A stretch of 64,000 nucleotides of DNA, taken from NCBI RefSeq assembly GCF_001988955.1, contig NZ_CP014263.1, positions 3,380,001-3,444,000 of the forward strand, in the 5' to 3' direction. The notes under the pieces were generated by a model that saw only the letters and a list, made by a program, of their open reading frames with translations, did no database searches and was not told the DNA's origin. Made by a program: the position numbers and the translations under genes. The stretch is from Spirosoma montaniterrae (GTDB lineage Bacteria > Bacteroidota > Bacteroidia > Cytophagales > Spirosomataceae). Positions 1 to 8,711 of this stretch are shown here, one piece after another; within the stretch, counting starts at the first letter, position 1; each line of letters starts with the position of its first letter.

Positions 1-951
1 GGCCATCGGCTAACCGAAGACCTCGAACAGCCGCTCGGCGAAATGCTGCCCGATCTGGGCGGGCTGGCGCGGTATCTGCTGGGCGTTGGCGTGCTGCTGG
101 TTTTACTGGGGGCAGTGGCCCATGCCAACTACGGGCTGGCGTTTCGGCGGTGGATGCTCCGGCCCAACACCGCGCCCTATTACTGGATTTGGGTGTGCAT
201 ACTGGCATGGCTCATCTTTGAAGGGTTACAGATTCGCACCGAAGCCGCGCCGGAGTTTGTCGATGAAAATCTGCTTGTGATGGGCGTGGTCGTTACGTTC
301 ATCATCGGGTATGGCTACGTAGCCGATTACCTCCGCACCCGGCGCGACCAGCTTCGGCTCGAAAAACAAACTACCGAAGCCGAGCTAACGGCACTGCGGG
401 CGCAGATAAATCCGCATTTTCTGTTCAATGTCCTGAACACGATTTACAGCGAGGCTCAACGTGCCAAAAACAGCTACGTGGCCGACCTGATCGGGCAACT
501 GGCCGGGCTGATGCGCTACACGCTTCAGGAGGCTAACCGTCCGCAAACGCCCGTCATGACCGAGTTGGCATTCATCGAAAAATACGTAACCCTGCAACGT
601 GCCCGACTGCCCCAGACCGAAACCGTTCGGGTCAGCCTGCACATCGACTCCGACGACCAACCCGCCTACATGGCTCCACTCCTGCTGATTCCGTTCGTGG
701 AAAATGCGTTTCAATACGGCATTAGTCTCGATCAGCCATCGTATATTGACATTGACATTGGGTTTGAGAATCGGCAACTAATCATGCACGTCGTCAACAG
801 CCGACCGACCGGCTCGGCCCACCGCCACGGGGCCGGAACGGGCATTCGCAATACTCGCCAACGGCTCGAGCGTGCTTACCCCGCCCGGCATGAATTACGC
901 CTTGACGACAAACCGACCGAGTTTGCCGTTTTTTTACGCATCGACTTATAA
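1..951 (+). CDS. LytS-type sensor histidine kinase, 5' end outside the window
   Basis: The frame is open from base 1 with no start codon that clearly fits, so the true N-terminus probably lies upstream; the first internal ATG is at 43. Hydrophobic segments (LLGVGVLLVLLGAVAHA, WIWVCILAWLIF, LLVMGVVVTFIIGY) look like the last membrane helices of the input domain. The His_kinase domain (PF06580 type) follows, with the phosphoacceptor motif INPHFLFN, the N-box PFVENAFQYG and the G-box GTGIRNTRQRLE, so the catalytic part is intact. It would phosphorylate the LytTR regulator encoded 21 bp downstream, probably co-transcribed. The inducing signal cannot be told from the sequence. Confidence 0.9.
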   Translation, partial: GHRLTEDLEQPLGEMLPDLGGLARYLLGVGVLLVLLGAVAHANYGLAFRRWMLRPNTAPYYWIWVCILAWLIFEGLQIRTEAAPEFVDENLLVMGVVVTFIIGYGYVADYLRTRRDQLRLEKQTTEAELTALRAQINPHFLFNVLNTIYSEAQRAKNSYVADLIGQLAGLMRYTLQEANRPQTPVMTELAFIEKYVTLQRARLPQTETVRVSLHIDSDDQPAYMAPLLLIPFVENAFQYGISLDQPSYIDIDIGFENRQLIMHVVNSRPTGSAHRHGAGTGIRNTRQRLERAYPARHELRLDDKPTEFAVFLRIDL

Positions 952-972
952 CAGCCTATTCAGCAGCCCATT

Positions 973-1653
973 ATGCTACACGCCATTGCCATTGACGACG
1001 AACCTGCCGCCCTCGACGTGTTGAGTCGCTACGCCGAAAAAGTGCCGTTTTTGCGACTCGGTCCCACATTCACCAGCACGACCGACGCGCTGGCCTATCT
1101 GCACCAAAACCGCGTCGATCTGCTGTTTCTCGACATTCAGATGCCCGACCTGCCGGGTACCGAGTTTGCGCGATTGGTGGCCCCGCTCCAGATTCCTGTC
1201 GTGTTTACCACCGCCTATGCCGATTACGCGCTGGAAGGCTTCACGCTTCAGGCTCTCGACTACCTGCTGAAGCCCATTGAATTTGGGCGGTTTCTGCAAG
1301 CCTGCAACCGGGCCTACGCGCAGTTGGCTAACCGGGCGGGGCAACCGTCGAGTATTTTTGTGAAAGATGGCTACGACTGGGTGCGGGTCGATCTGGGCGA
1401 GGTGTTGTACATGCAGTCGGATACGAACCTGCTCTTTATTCACGAAAAGACCCGGCAGGTTTGCACCCGTATGACGGTTTCCGACATGCTGGCGACGCTG
1501 CCCGCCGATCAGTTCGTGCGCGTTCACAAGTCGTACATTGTAGCATTACGGGCGATCCGTAAAATTGAGCGGCATCAGCTTACCGTTGGCAACGTCACTA
1601 TTCCGCTGGCAGGCAGCTACCGCGACATGCTCGAACAGCGGCTGCGGTTATGA
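973..1653 (+). CDS. LytTR-family response regulator
   Basis: A 226-residue two-domain regulator. The receiver domain spans about residues 1-120, with the acidic pocket IDDEP near the start, the phosphorylated Asp54 in LFLDIQMP, and the conserved Lys in YLLKPIEF. The C-terminal half is a LytTR DNA-binding domain (VKDGYDWVRVDLGEVLYMQS, later FVRVHKSYIVAL). It starts 21 bp after the kinase, the usual arrangement of a LytS/LytR pair in Bacteroidetes. Such regulators bind paired direct repeats near target promoters; no target site was identified here. A palindromic repeat lies just after the stop codon. Confidence 0.93.
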   Translation: MLHAIAIDDEPAALDVLSRYAEKVPFLRLGPTFTSTTDALAYLHQNRVDLLFLDIQMPDLPGTEFARLVAPLQIPVVFTTAYADYALEGFTLQALDYLLKPIEFGRFLQACNRAYAQLANRAGQPSSIFVKDGYDWVRVDLGEVLYMQSDTNLLFIHEKTRQVCTRMTVSDMLATLPADQFVRVHKSYIVALRAIRKIERHQLTVGNVTIPLAGSYRDMLEQRLRL

Positions 1654-1661
1654 GATAGACC

Positions 1662-1719
1662 GTAACGCGGGTGGAAACCCGCATTGGGTGATGGAAAAGC
1701 GGGTTTCCACCCGCGTTAC
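1662..1719. repeat. Palindromic element with GGAA tetraloops
   Basis: A perfect 21-bp inverted repeat (1662-1682 and 1699-1719) with a 16-bp middle. Each arm is itself a small hairpin, GCGGGT-GGAA-ACCCGC. It lies between the LytTR gene and the following secreted protein. A related copy lies at 33297-33341, where one stem base pair is swapped from G-C to C-G, which argues for selection on the folded form. It may act as a REP-like or terminator element. Confidence 0.75.
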
Positions 1720-1770
1720 AATTTTCGCTATCTTGGCCCAAAAGAGCGGGCGTTTGTCCGCGTTACCTCT

Positions 1771-2622
1771 ATGACCTTTACCCGACGTTCGTTTTTACAA
1801 CAGACCGCTGCTACTGTGGCTGGTGTTGCCCTTTTCCCTTCCGCTCTCCAGGCCGCAGCAACCGTTACCCGGCCCGGCCTACAACTCTACTCCCTGCGCG
1901 ACGACATGGAGAAGGATGCCCGCGCCACGCTGGCGCAGGTAGCGGCAATGGGCTACAAAGAAATCGAAAGCTACCCCGGCAGCAAGGGCTTTTTGTGGGG
2001 TATGACGCCCGCTGAGTTTAAGACTTATATGAAAGAACTGGGCCTGACGCCCGTCAGTACGCATACGGGCGTTGAAAAAAACATGCCTGAGTTGATGCAG
2101 CAAGCCGCCGAAGCCGGGTTCAAAAACTTCGTGGTGTCGTGGATTGGCAAGGAAAAGCGCGAAAACCTCGACGGCTTCCGCAAAATCGCCGACGAGTTTA
2201 ACGGCTTTGGTGAGATGGCGAAAAAGAACGGCTTGCTATTCGGCTACCACAACCACGACTACCCCTTCATTGACCTGGAAGGTCAGGTACCGTTCGACAT
2301 TCTGCTGACCCGCACCGACCCCAAACTGGTAAGCTACGAACTCGACGTGTTTTGGGTGGTAGAACCGGGCAAAGACCCCATTACGTATTTCCAGAAATAC
2401 CCCGGTCGGTTCTCGATGGCCCATATCAAAGACCGCGACCCGCAAAACGCCAAATACTCGACCATTATCGGGCAGGGCGATTTGCCGCTAAACAAGATGA
2501 TGACAGCCGCCCAGAAAGCGGGCGTGAAACACTACTTCGTGGAAGTAGAAGAGTACGGCAAACTGACCCCCACCGAGAGCGTCCGCCAGTCGATTGAGGG
2601 AATGAAGAAATTGGTGTTTTAA
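1771..2622 (+). CDS. Secreted sugar phosphate isomerase/epimerase-like protein
   Basis: A 283-residue protein with a twin-arginine signal (TRRSFLQQTAATVAGVALF), then a xylose-isomerase-like TIM barrel (AP_endonuc_2 family). Family signatures visible are the start LQLYSLRDDMEKDA, FGYHNHDYPF, SYELDVFWVV and MAHIKDRD, which supply the metal-binding Glu, His and Asp residues. The ATG at 1771 is chosen because it places the Arg-Arg motif right after the start; an upstream TTG would run through the preceding palindrome. Such proteins are common in Bacteroidetes carbohydrate metabolism, but the substrate is not deducible. It is probably folded in the cytoplasm and exported by Tat. Confidence 0.88.
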   Translation: MTFTRRSFLQQTAATVAGVALFPSALQAAATVTRPGLQLYSLRDDMEKDARATLAQVAAMGYKEIESYPGSKGFLWGMTPAEFKTYMKELGLTPVSTHTGVEKNMPELMQQAAEAGFKNFVVSWIGKEKRENLDGFRKIADEFNGFGEMAKKNGLLFGYHNHDYPFIDLEGQVPFDILLTRTDPKLVSYELDVFWVVEPGKDPITYFQKYPGRFSMAHIKDRDPQNAKYSTIIGQGDLPLNKMMTAAQKAGVKHYFVEVEEYGKLTPTESVRQSIEGMKKLVF

Positions 2623-2629
2623 CGATTGG

Positions 2630-2675
2630 AGCGCATCCAGCTTTTGTTAGGGCAGAGGCTGGGTGTGCTTTTTAT
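2630..2675 (+). terminator. Rho-independent terminator after the isomerase-like gene
   Basis: Stem arms AGCGCATCCAGC (2630-2641) and GCTGGGTGTGCT (2658-2669) pair with two G-T wobbles and are followed by a T-rich tract. The stem starts 8 bp after the stop codon. Confidence 0.75.
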
Positions 2676-2825
2676 TTTAGTGTAGCGTTTTATTCGGGTT
2701 GCCAGCAGCTTTGGCTATATTTTCCAATATTGTAAATATTATACAGTAAACGTATACAACATATCTACAGTAAAATAGGTTATACAAATACTTATTCTAC
2801 CGTAAATAAAAATAAACTATTTAAG

Positions 2826-3824
2826 ATGACTACTAAGCTTTATCCCATTTTGACTCTTTGTTTAGTCACCTTACTAACGGCATGTAATCCGAAAGTAGAT
2901 AGCCCTATTCAACAGGTTATAACACCGACATCGCCAGTAACATCTGTAACATCCGTTGCAGCCCCTAATTTATCTGATCCGCTGATTCCCGACTCAATAA
3001 ATGCTTACAGACCCAAGTTTGGTAATGCTACAACTATACGTCAGTTCCCTTTCGGCTTAGCCAATCAACCAACTACAGGGCTGCGACTGGTCAGAATGCT
3101 TTATAATGATAAGACTGTACGTAGCTATCGATACGATGAACAACGCCGTTTAGCTCAACGAACAGATTACTACACGAATGGTATTCATATAGTTAGGCAA
3201 TTTACATATAGATACGGAGTAAATGGGATTCTTTCTATCGACTCCCAGCTAAATAAGGAAGCCCCGGTTGTAGAGGGCTATCCGCAACGGAGTGATCTGA
3301 TTCCAAGTGCTACTGTTGCGTTCACTACCACAAATGACTCGTTGTCTCGGATTGAGAAGAGTACGCAAACCGAATTTGCTGTTCATAAAATAGAGCTTGG
3401 CAATACCCGGGCCAGGTTGGGATTCAACCAGCATGGCGTATTGGTTTGGGAAGAAATAATTGATGAGAAAGGCAAGATAAGTCAATACGCTTTATATCGG
3501 CCTGACGAGATGGGCAATATAGGATTCAGTCGTACTGGGTCTTTGTCTAATCAATGGGAGACCTTCAAGTTTACCTATGACAACAAGCCTAATCCCTTTA
3601 AAACAACTGGGGATGCTCTACCAGGAAACTTTAGCAGTCTACATGGAATTAGTGTTGCGACTAACCTTAATAACGCTCTAACTCAATTGTATATCAACTC
3701 ACAAGGTGGTCGCATTGAGTGGCATTACGTCTATGAATATCGCCCGGACGGATACCCACGTCGTATGCTATCTTACCGTGATAAGGAGCTTGACGGGACC
3801 ATAGAATTCGTTTATAACCAATAG
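2826..3824 (+). CDS. Hypothetical lipoprotein
   Basis: A 332-residue protein with a lipoprotein signal peptide (LTLCLVTLLTACNP; the lipobox Cys is residue 20), followed by a Ser/Thr/Pro-rich linker. The body is rich in Tyr and Asp/Asn and contains phrases such as YRYDEQRRLAQRTDYYTNG and FVYNQ, which resemble the RHS/YD-like beta-strand repeats of Bacteroidetes surface lipoproteins; no named family could be assigned. The gene and the 200 bp upstream are clearly more AT-rich than their neighbours, suggesting recent acquisition. It has its own promoter region and no obvious operon partner. Confidence 0.75.
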   Translation: MTTKLYPILTLCLVTLLTACNPKVDSPIQQVITPTSPVTSVTSVAAPNLSDPLIPDSINAYRPKFGNATTIRQFPFGLANQPTTGLRLVRMLYNDKTVRSYRYDEQRRLAQRTDYYTNGIHIVRQFTYRYGVNGILSIDSQLNKEAPVVEGYPQRSDLIPSATVAFTTTNDSLSRIEKSTQTEFAVHKIELGNTRARLGFNQHGVLVWEEIIDEKGKISQYALYRPDEMGNIGFSRTGSLSNQWETFKFTYDNKPNPFKTTGDALPGNFSSLHGISVATNLNNALTQLYINSQGGRIEWHYVYEYRPDGYPRRMLSYRDKELDGTIEFVYNQ

Positions 3825-3912
3825 CCAAAGCAGATACTTCTTTGTCTTTTCTGGCCTGCATAAATTTATTCTGCTTCCGACAAAGAAATCAACTCAAACA
3901 TTGAACAGCTTT

Positions 3913-4392
3913 TTAGCCAAAAATCTCACTCAGTTGGAGTTCAATACCTGTAGCAGCGTCCGTTAGCGTGTCGGTTTCGGAGTAGAAACGGTATTTGCCG
4001 AACGACGAGTAGACCGAAATGGCCTGGAAACTGGGCATCACTAACCAACACGATTGAACGCCCGCATTGAAATATCGCTCGAACTTAGCGAGAATCTCAT
4101 CGTGCGCCTGAGAAGGCGAAATGATCTCAATTACCGTCAGCGGCATCTGTGTCATGCTCGTAACGTCGTGCAGAAAGTCGATCTTGAGCTTTGGGTAAAT
4201 GGCAATGTCGGGAACCGTATCAGGGCGTTCCGGCATACTTAGATTCAGTTCCGATAAAATGGTGTGGGTCTTACGGTAACGATAATCTAAACTGACGAGC
4301 AGGTTTTTCTGCACGTAAGCATGGTTTAAGGTGGGCGTAGGTTTTCCGCGCTCACGCTCGTAATCAGACAGGGCCTCAATGACAGCTTCCAT
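3913..4392 (-). CDS. Uma2-family (DUF820) PD-(D/E)XK-like protein
   Basis: A 159-residue protein matching the Uma2 family common in cyanobacteria and Bacteroidetes. Key pieces are VPDIAIYP (the catalytic-type Asp), LTVIEIISPSQ (Glu of the nuclease-like core), KFERYFNAGVQSCWLV and the C-terminal strand block. The N-terminus is shorter than in many members (about 180-200 residues). A TATCTTTG -7 element lies 18 bp upstream of the ATG. The fold is endonuclease-like, but the physiological role of the family is unknown, and no partner gene is adjacent. Confidence 0.82.
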   Translation of the reverse strand: MEAVIEALSDYERERGKPTPTLNHAYVQKNLLVSLDYRYRKTHTILSELNLSMPERPDTVPDIAIYPKLKIDFLHDVTSMTQMPLTVIEIISPSQAHDEILAKFERYFNAGVQSCWLVMPSFQAISVYSSFGKYRFYSETDTLTDAATGIELQLSEIFG

Positions 4393-4409
4393 AGCATAAA
4401 CTATTTCCC

Positions 4410-4417
4410 CAAAGATA
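4410..4417 (-). promoter_or_regulatory. -7 promoter element of the Uma2 gene
   Basis: TATCTTTG on the minus strand matches the Bacteroidetes -7 consensus TAnnTTTG and lies 18 bp before the start codon. No convincing -33 TTTG was seen. Confidence 0.5.
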
Positions 4418-4434
4418 GTAAAAGTCCTGCTACG

Positions 4435-6720
4435 TTACGCGCCCTCTACTGTCACAACAATCGACTTGGAGGTGGGGGTGTGGCTTTTTTCGGCGACGGA
4501 GTCGATGGGAATCAGCACGTTGGTTTCGGGGAAATAAGCCGCACAGCAGCCGTGTGGAATGTCGTAAGGCACTACGATGAACTGGCGGGCGGTGCGGGTT
4601 TTGCCGTCGTACTGGCTGTGAATGTTCACCACTTGTTTGTCGCGGAGGTTTAGCCGGGTTATGTCGTCGGGGTTCATGAGCAGCACGCGCCGTTCGTTGT
4701 AAATGCCCCGGTAGCGGTCGTCGTTGCCGTACACGGTGGTGTTGAACTGGTCGTGGCTGCGAATGGTCATCAGCAGCAGTTCGCCGGGTTTTAGCGTTCG
4801 GGTTGTCAGGGGGTTAACGGTGAAATGGGCTTTCCCGTCTTTAGTCGTGAACCGGCGTTCGCGGGGGCCGTTGGGCAGGTAGAAACCGCCCGGCTTGCGG
4901 ATGCGTTCGTTGTAGTTGTCAAAGCCCGGCACCACCTGCTCAATCAGGTCGCGGATGCGGTCGTAATCAGCGATAAGGTCGCGCCAGTTGTAGGGCCGAA
5001 GCTCCAACCCTGCCCGCTCGGCCAATTCGGCGATAATCGCGACTTCGCTTTTCATCTGCCCCGGCACCGGCTCCACAATACCGTGCGACTGTGCCACCAC
5101 GCCTGTCGTGCTTTCGCACGAAACGAACTGTTCGCCGGTAGCCTGCCGGTCGATGTCGGTGCGGCCCAGGCAAGGCAGAATCAGAGCCGTTTCGCCCGTG
5201 ATAAGGTGACTCCGATTGAGTTTGGTCGAGACGTGAACGGTCAGTTTGCACCGGCGCAGGGCATCGGCGGTGTAGTCGGTATCGGAAACGGCCATTGCGA
5301 AGTTGCCGCCCAATCCGAAGAAAACCGTTGCTCGGCCTTCGTACATGGCCCGCACCGAGGCCACCGTGTCGTAGCCAGGTTCGCGGAGCGGTTTGAAGCC
5401 GAAGACACGTTCGAGAGCATCTAAAAACTCAGGCTTCGGCTTTTCGTAAATGCCCATTGTGCGGTCGCCCTGCACGTTGCTGTGGCCGCGAATGGGCGAC
5501 GCGCCACCGCCCTCGATGCCGATGCTGCCCTTTAGCAACAGCAGGTTGATAATCTCGTTGATGGTGTGAACGGCATTTTTGTGCTGCGTCAGGCCCATTG
5601 CCCAGCAGATAATCAGCTTCGGCGTGTGCTTGAACAGGGCAACCGCTTCCCGAATCTGCGCTACCGTCAAACCGCACTGAGCCGCCAGGCCGTCCAGATC
5701 GTGGGCGGCAAGGCTTTGCACATAAGCTTCGTAGTCAGCCGTGTATTCCCGAATGAAGTTTCGGTCAATCACCTTGCCCGGTGTTTTGGCCTCTTCTTCG
5801 AGCAGTATTTTCCCCATTGCTTTCAGCAGCGCGAGGTCGGTATTGATCGGAATTTGCAGGAAAATGTCGGTCAGTTTTTCGCTACCGAGCAGCATATCGC
5901 GGGGGCTTTGCGGGTATTTGAACGCCAGCAAACCCGTTTCGCGCAGCGGGTTTACGGCGATGATTTTGGCTCCGTTGCGCTTGGCCTGCTCTAAGGGCGT
6001 CAGCATCCGGGGCGCGTTGGTGCCGGGATTCTGACCCATAATCATGATGACGTCGGCCTTTTCATAATCATCATATTTGACCGATGCCTTGCCTAACCCA
6101 ATCGTTTCGCCGAGGGCCACGCTCGTTGATTCGTGACACATGTTCGAGCAGTCGGGCATGTTGTTGGTGCCGTACATTCTGACGAACAACTGGTACAGAA
6201 AAGCCGCTTCGTTGCTGGTACGGCCCGACGTGTAAAAGATGGCTTCGTCGGGCGAATCGAGCGCACGAAGCTGATCGGCAATGAGTTGAAACGCATCGTC
6301 CCAGCCAATGGGTTCGTAATGTGTAGCACCCCCACGCAGCACCATTGGGTGGGTAAGCCGCCCCTGCTGCCCCAGCCAGAGGTCGGTTTTCTGAAGCAGG
6401 TCGACTACGGAATACCGTTGAAACAGCACCGGCGAGGCCGTGTGTTTGTCCATGACCTCATCGGCCACGGCCTTCGCGCCACTCTCGCAGTACTCGGCCA
6501 CACCCGACCGCTCGCCGTCGGGGTCGGGCCAGGCGCAGGAGGGGCAGTCGTAGCCATCTTTCTGGTTTAGCTTAACGAGTGCTTTCCAGCCGCGACCGAT
6601 GCCAGTGCCGTTCAGTACGTGTTCAAACGATTTGACGACGGCAGTCAGGCCAGCCGCTTCGGTTTTGGGTTGGCCGGTTTTTAGCTTGCCGGTAAGCTCT
6701 TCGGGCGGTGTATTGGTCAT
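4435..6720 (-). CDS. FdhF/YdeP-family molybdopterin oxidoreductase
   Basis: A 761-residue molybdopterin-dependent oxidoreductase of the YdeP/formate-dehydrogenase-alpha type. The N-terminal DGYDCPSCAWPDP is characteristic of the YdeP branch, which lacks the classic Fe4S4 Cys motif of formate dehydrogenases. The cofactor domain shows ADVIMIMGQNPGTNAPRML and the metal-side NMCHESTSVALGE, and a C-terminal molydop-binding domain starts near LLMTIRSHDQFN. FdhD, the sulfurtransferase that activates such enzymes, is encoded at 8659-9534. The physiological substrate is not known; E. coli YdeP is linked to acid resistance. The protein has no visible export signal, so it is probably cytoplasmic. The App1-like gene follows upstream on the same strand after 2 bp. 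Confidence 0.9.
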   Translation of the reverse strand: MTNTPPEELTGKLKTGQPKTEAAGLTAVVKSFEHVLNGTGIGRGWKALVKLNQKDGYDCPSCAWPDPDGERSGVAEYCESGAKAVADEVMDKHTASPVLFQRYSVVDLLQKTDLWLGQQGRLTHPMVLRGGATHYEPIGWDDAFQLIADQLRALDSPDEAIFYTSGRTSNEAAFLYQLFVRMYGTNNMPDCSNMCHESTSVALGETIGLGKASVKYDDYEKADVIMIMGQNPGTNAPRMLTPLEQAKRNGAKIIAVNPLRETGLLAFKYPQSPRDMLLGSEKLTDIFLQIPINTDLALLKAMGKILLEEEAKTPGKVIDRNFIREYTADYEAYVQSLAAHDLDGLAAQCGLTVAQIREAVALFKHTPKLIICWAMGLTQHKNAVHTINEIINLLLLKGSIGIEGGGASPIRGHSNVQGDRTMGIYEKPKPEFLDALERVFGFKPLREPGYDTVASVRAMYEGRATVFFGLGGNFAMAVSDTDYTADALRRCKLTVHVSTKLNRSHLITGETALILPCLGRTDIDRQATGEQFVSCESTTGVVAQSHGIVEPVPGQMKSEVAIIAELAERAGLELRPYNWRDLIADYDRIRDLIEQVVPGFDNYNERIRKPGGFYLPNGPRERRFTTKDGKAHFTVNPLTTRTLKPGELLLMTIRSHDQFNTTVYGNDDRYRGIYNERRVLLMNPDDITRLNLRDKQVVNIHSQYDGKTRTARQFIVVPYDIPHGCCAAYFPETNVLIPIDSVAEKSHTPTSKSIVVTVEGA

Positions 6721-6722
6721 GG

Positions 6723-7796
6723 TCAGGTTGCCACTAAGCCCAGCTCAACAGAATGCTGCCGAGCGTCGGCACTGTGGGCGAAATAAAAACAAGGTACGTT
6801 TTTTGCTTCAATCCGGCTCAACGTGGCGCGGGTTTCGGGCTGATTTTTGCCGTGAACCTGCCGGATATACACGCAGCGAACCTGATTTGGAAAATGCTCT
6901 ACTATCGATGCATAGATAGTCGGGTCTTCCTGCGTATCGTCGCCAAGCAAAATAAACTGCTGGTCGGGGTACGTTTCGAGAATGCGTACAATCCGGTCAA
7001 ATTTGGTGCGGTGTTTATTTTGGCCGGTTTTCAGCAGTTGCCCAATCTGTTTAAGCTGACTCAGCAGGTAAACGCCCACAGGCAGGCCGTTCTTTTCCGA
7101 AAAGTCCAGAATGTAATCATACAGATTCCACTCGCTGCTCGACACGTAGAAAAACGCATTGCTACGGTCGGCTCCGCTGTGGGCTTCGGCCAATAGCTGA
7201 TAATGAGCGACTACGCCCTCAAATGGCTCCCGGCTGTGTGCGTTCTGAGTCAGCAGTACGTTCAGTCGCTTCAGGATAGTAGCCGAATGCGAAATCAGGA
7301 ACGTATCGTCGATGTCGGAAATGCAGGCCAGCCGCGTTGGGTGCGGCACCAATATTTGTCCCTCCCCTTCGGCCAGTACGGTTTCGGGCGTAATCGTCTG
7401 CGCCATCAGTTCGACCCGCACCGGATGCCAGCCAGGCAATAAAGACCGATTGAGCGGCAAACTGACCCGGAAAAATCCGTCAGGGTCGGCGCGGGTGTCA
7501 ATAGTTTGCTCACCAAACCGTACCCGAATCGTGGCTTCGGGGTAAGGCTTTACCAGAAATAATCGGATCAGACTGAACAGGTTAACAAAGAAATCATTCC
7601 GGTATTTCTTGCGCGGAAAGGCTGAACGCCGGAACACCGTCCCCTGAATGGTTAGCTGGTTGGTATTACCAAAACCGCGATATACTTTCACGGTAGGCCG
7701 GTCGGTAAGCCGCAGCCATGTTAAGAAATAGTGGCGTAGCGTACCTTTCAGGCTTGTTGTTTGTTTATCAGATGGCGCAGTACGAACAGCTTCCAT
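6723..7796 (-). CDS. App1-family phosphatidate phosphatase (DUF2183)
   Basis: A 357-residue protein whose C-terminal half is the HAD-like App1 catalytic domain: CISDIDDTFLISHS carries the DxDxT nucleophile motif, FFYVSSSEWNLYDYI the second motif, and QFILLGDDTQEDPTIY the metal-binding acid motif. In yeast, App1 removes phosphate from phosphatidate to give diacylglycerol. The N-terminal half (VKVYRGFGNTNQLTIQGTVF and later strands) is the beta-rich region usual in bacterial members. The ATG at 7796 is chosen over an upstream TTG. The gene ends 2 bp before the YdeP-type oxidoreductase gene, so the two may be co-transcribed, and it is divergent from a diacylglycerol kinase that would do the opposite reaction. 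Confidence 0.88.
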   Translation of the reverse strand: MEAVRTAPSDKQTTSLKGTLRHYFLTWLRLTDRPTVKVYRGFGNTNQLTIQGTVFRRSAFPRKKYRNDFFVNLFSLIRLFLVKPYPEATIRVRFGEQTIDTRADPDGFFRVSLPLNRSLLPGWHPVRVELMAQTITPETVLAEGEGQILVPHPTRLACISDIDDTFLISHSATILKRLNVLLTQNAHSREPFEGVVAHYQLLAEAHSGADRSNAFFYVSSSEWNLYDYILDFSEKNGLPVGVYLLSQLKQIGQLLKTGQNKHRTKFDRIVRILETYPDQQFILLGDDTQEDPTIYASIVEHFPNQVRCVYIRQVHGKNQPETRATLSRIEAKNVPCFYFAHSADARQHSVELGLVAT

Positions 7797-7844
7797 AGCG
7801 TTGAGTCGGTATCCGTCGATAATAACCACCAAAACGGCAAGAAG

Positions 7845-8711
7845 TTGACTTATTTATTTGCCATTAACCCCGTTTCGGGTGGGCGCGACAAATCGGACTG
7901 GGAAGAGGCCATTCGGGCGTATTTCGCCGACCTGCCCCATACGGCACATTTGTTTCATCTGAACGGACAGACCGACGATGAACTGATTCGGCAGCAAATT
8001 GCCCAACACCAGCCCGACCGGGTGGTGGCCGTTGGGGGCGATGGCACCCTGAAAAGCGTAGCGACGCAACTGCTTGGCACGGGTATGCCACTGGGCCTGT
8101 TGCCTGCCGGATCGGCCAACGGTATGGCCCGCGAACTGGGCATCCCGCCCGACGCAGCCGGGAGTCTCGACGTGCTGGTGAACGGAACGCCCAAAGCCAT
8201 CGACGTGATTTCGGTCAACGATGATATTTGTCTGCATTTGAGTGATATTGGACTGAATGCCCGCGTGGTAATGCACTACCAGCAGAACAACTGGCGCGGC
8301 ATGTTCGGCTACGTGCGGGCGGTGCTAAAGGCGTTACGAAAACGGCGGCTGCTTCAGGTGGAAATTAATCTGGGCGACGTATGTGTACAGCGGGCCGCGC
8401 TGATGGTAGTGCTGGCAAACGCCCGTATGTATGGCACGGGGGCAGTTATCAACCCCGACGGCGATTTATCGGACGGTCAGTTTGAAGTGGTTGTTTTTCG
8501 GCGGTTGTCGGTCTGGGAGATTATCAAACTATTCTGGCGGTATAAGCCGTTCAACGCGAAACACATCGAAATCTTCCCGGCTACGTCGATTACGGTCAGC
8601 ACACGCCGAAAAGCGTATTTTCAGGTCGATGGTGAGTATCGGGGGCGGGTCGGCGAAGTTAATGCCCGTGTGCTGCCGGGGGCGTTGCAGGTGCTGATGC
8701 CTGCGTTATGA
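7845..8711 (+). CDS. Diacylglycerol/lipid kinase (DagK_cat family)
   Basis: A lipid kinase of about 288 residues. The nucleotide-binding motif VVAVGGDGTLKSVATQL and the following GLLPAGSANGMARELGIP are diagnostic of the DAGK catalytic family, and the C-terminal beta-sandwich ends near FQVDGEYRG. The N-terminal INPVSGG is also typical. No ATG fits; the TTG at 7845 gives the expected N-terminus, while a TTG at 7761 would overlap the divergent App1-type gene. The start is therefore uncertain. The 3' end overlaps the convergent fdhD gene by 53 bp. Product and substrate make a natural pair with the App1 phosphatase next door: phosphatidate made by one is consumed by the other. Confidence 0.87.
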   Translation: MTYLFAINPVSGGRDKSDWEEAIRAYFADLPHTAHLFHLNGQTDDELIRQQIAQHQPDRVVAVGGDGTLKSVATQLLGTGMPLGLLPAGSANGMARELGIPPDAAGSLDVLVNGTPKAIDVISVNDDICLHLSDIGLNARVVMHYQQNNWRGMFGYVRAVLKALRKRRLLQVEINLGDVCVQRAALMVVLANARMYGTGAVINPDGDLSDGQFEVVVFRRLSVWEIIKLFWRYKPFNAKHIEIFPATSITVSTRRKAYFQVDGEYRGRVGEVNARVLPGALQVLMPAL

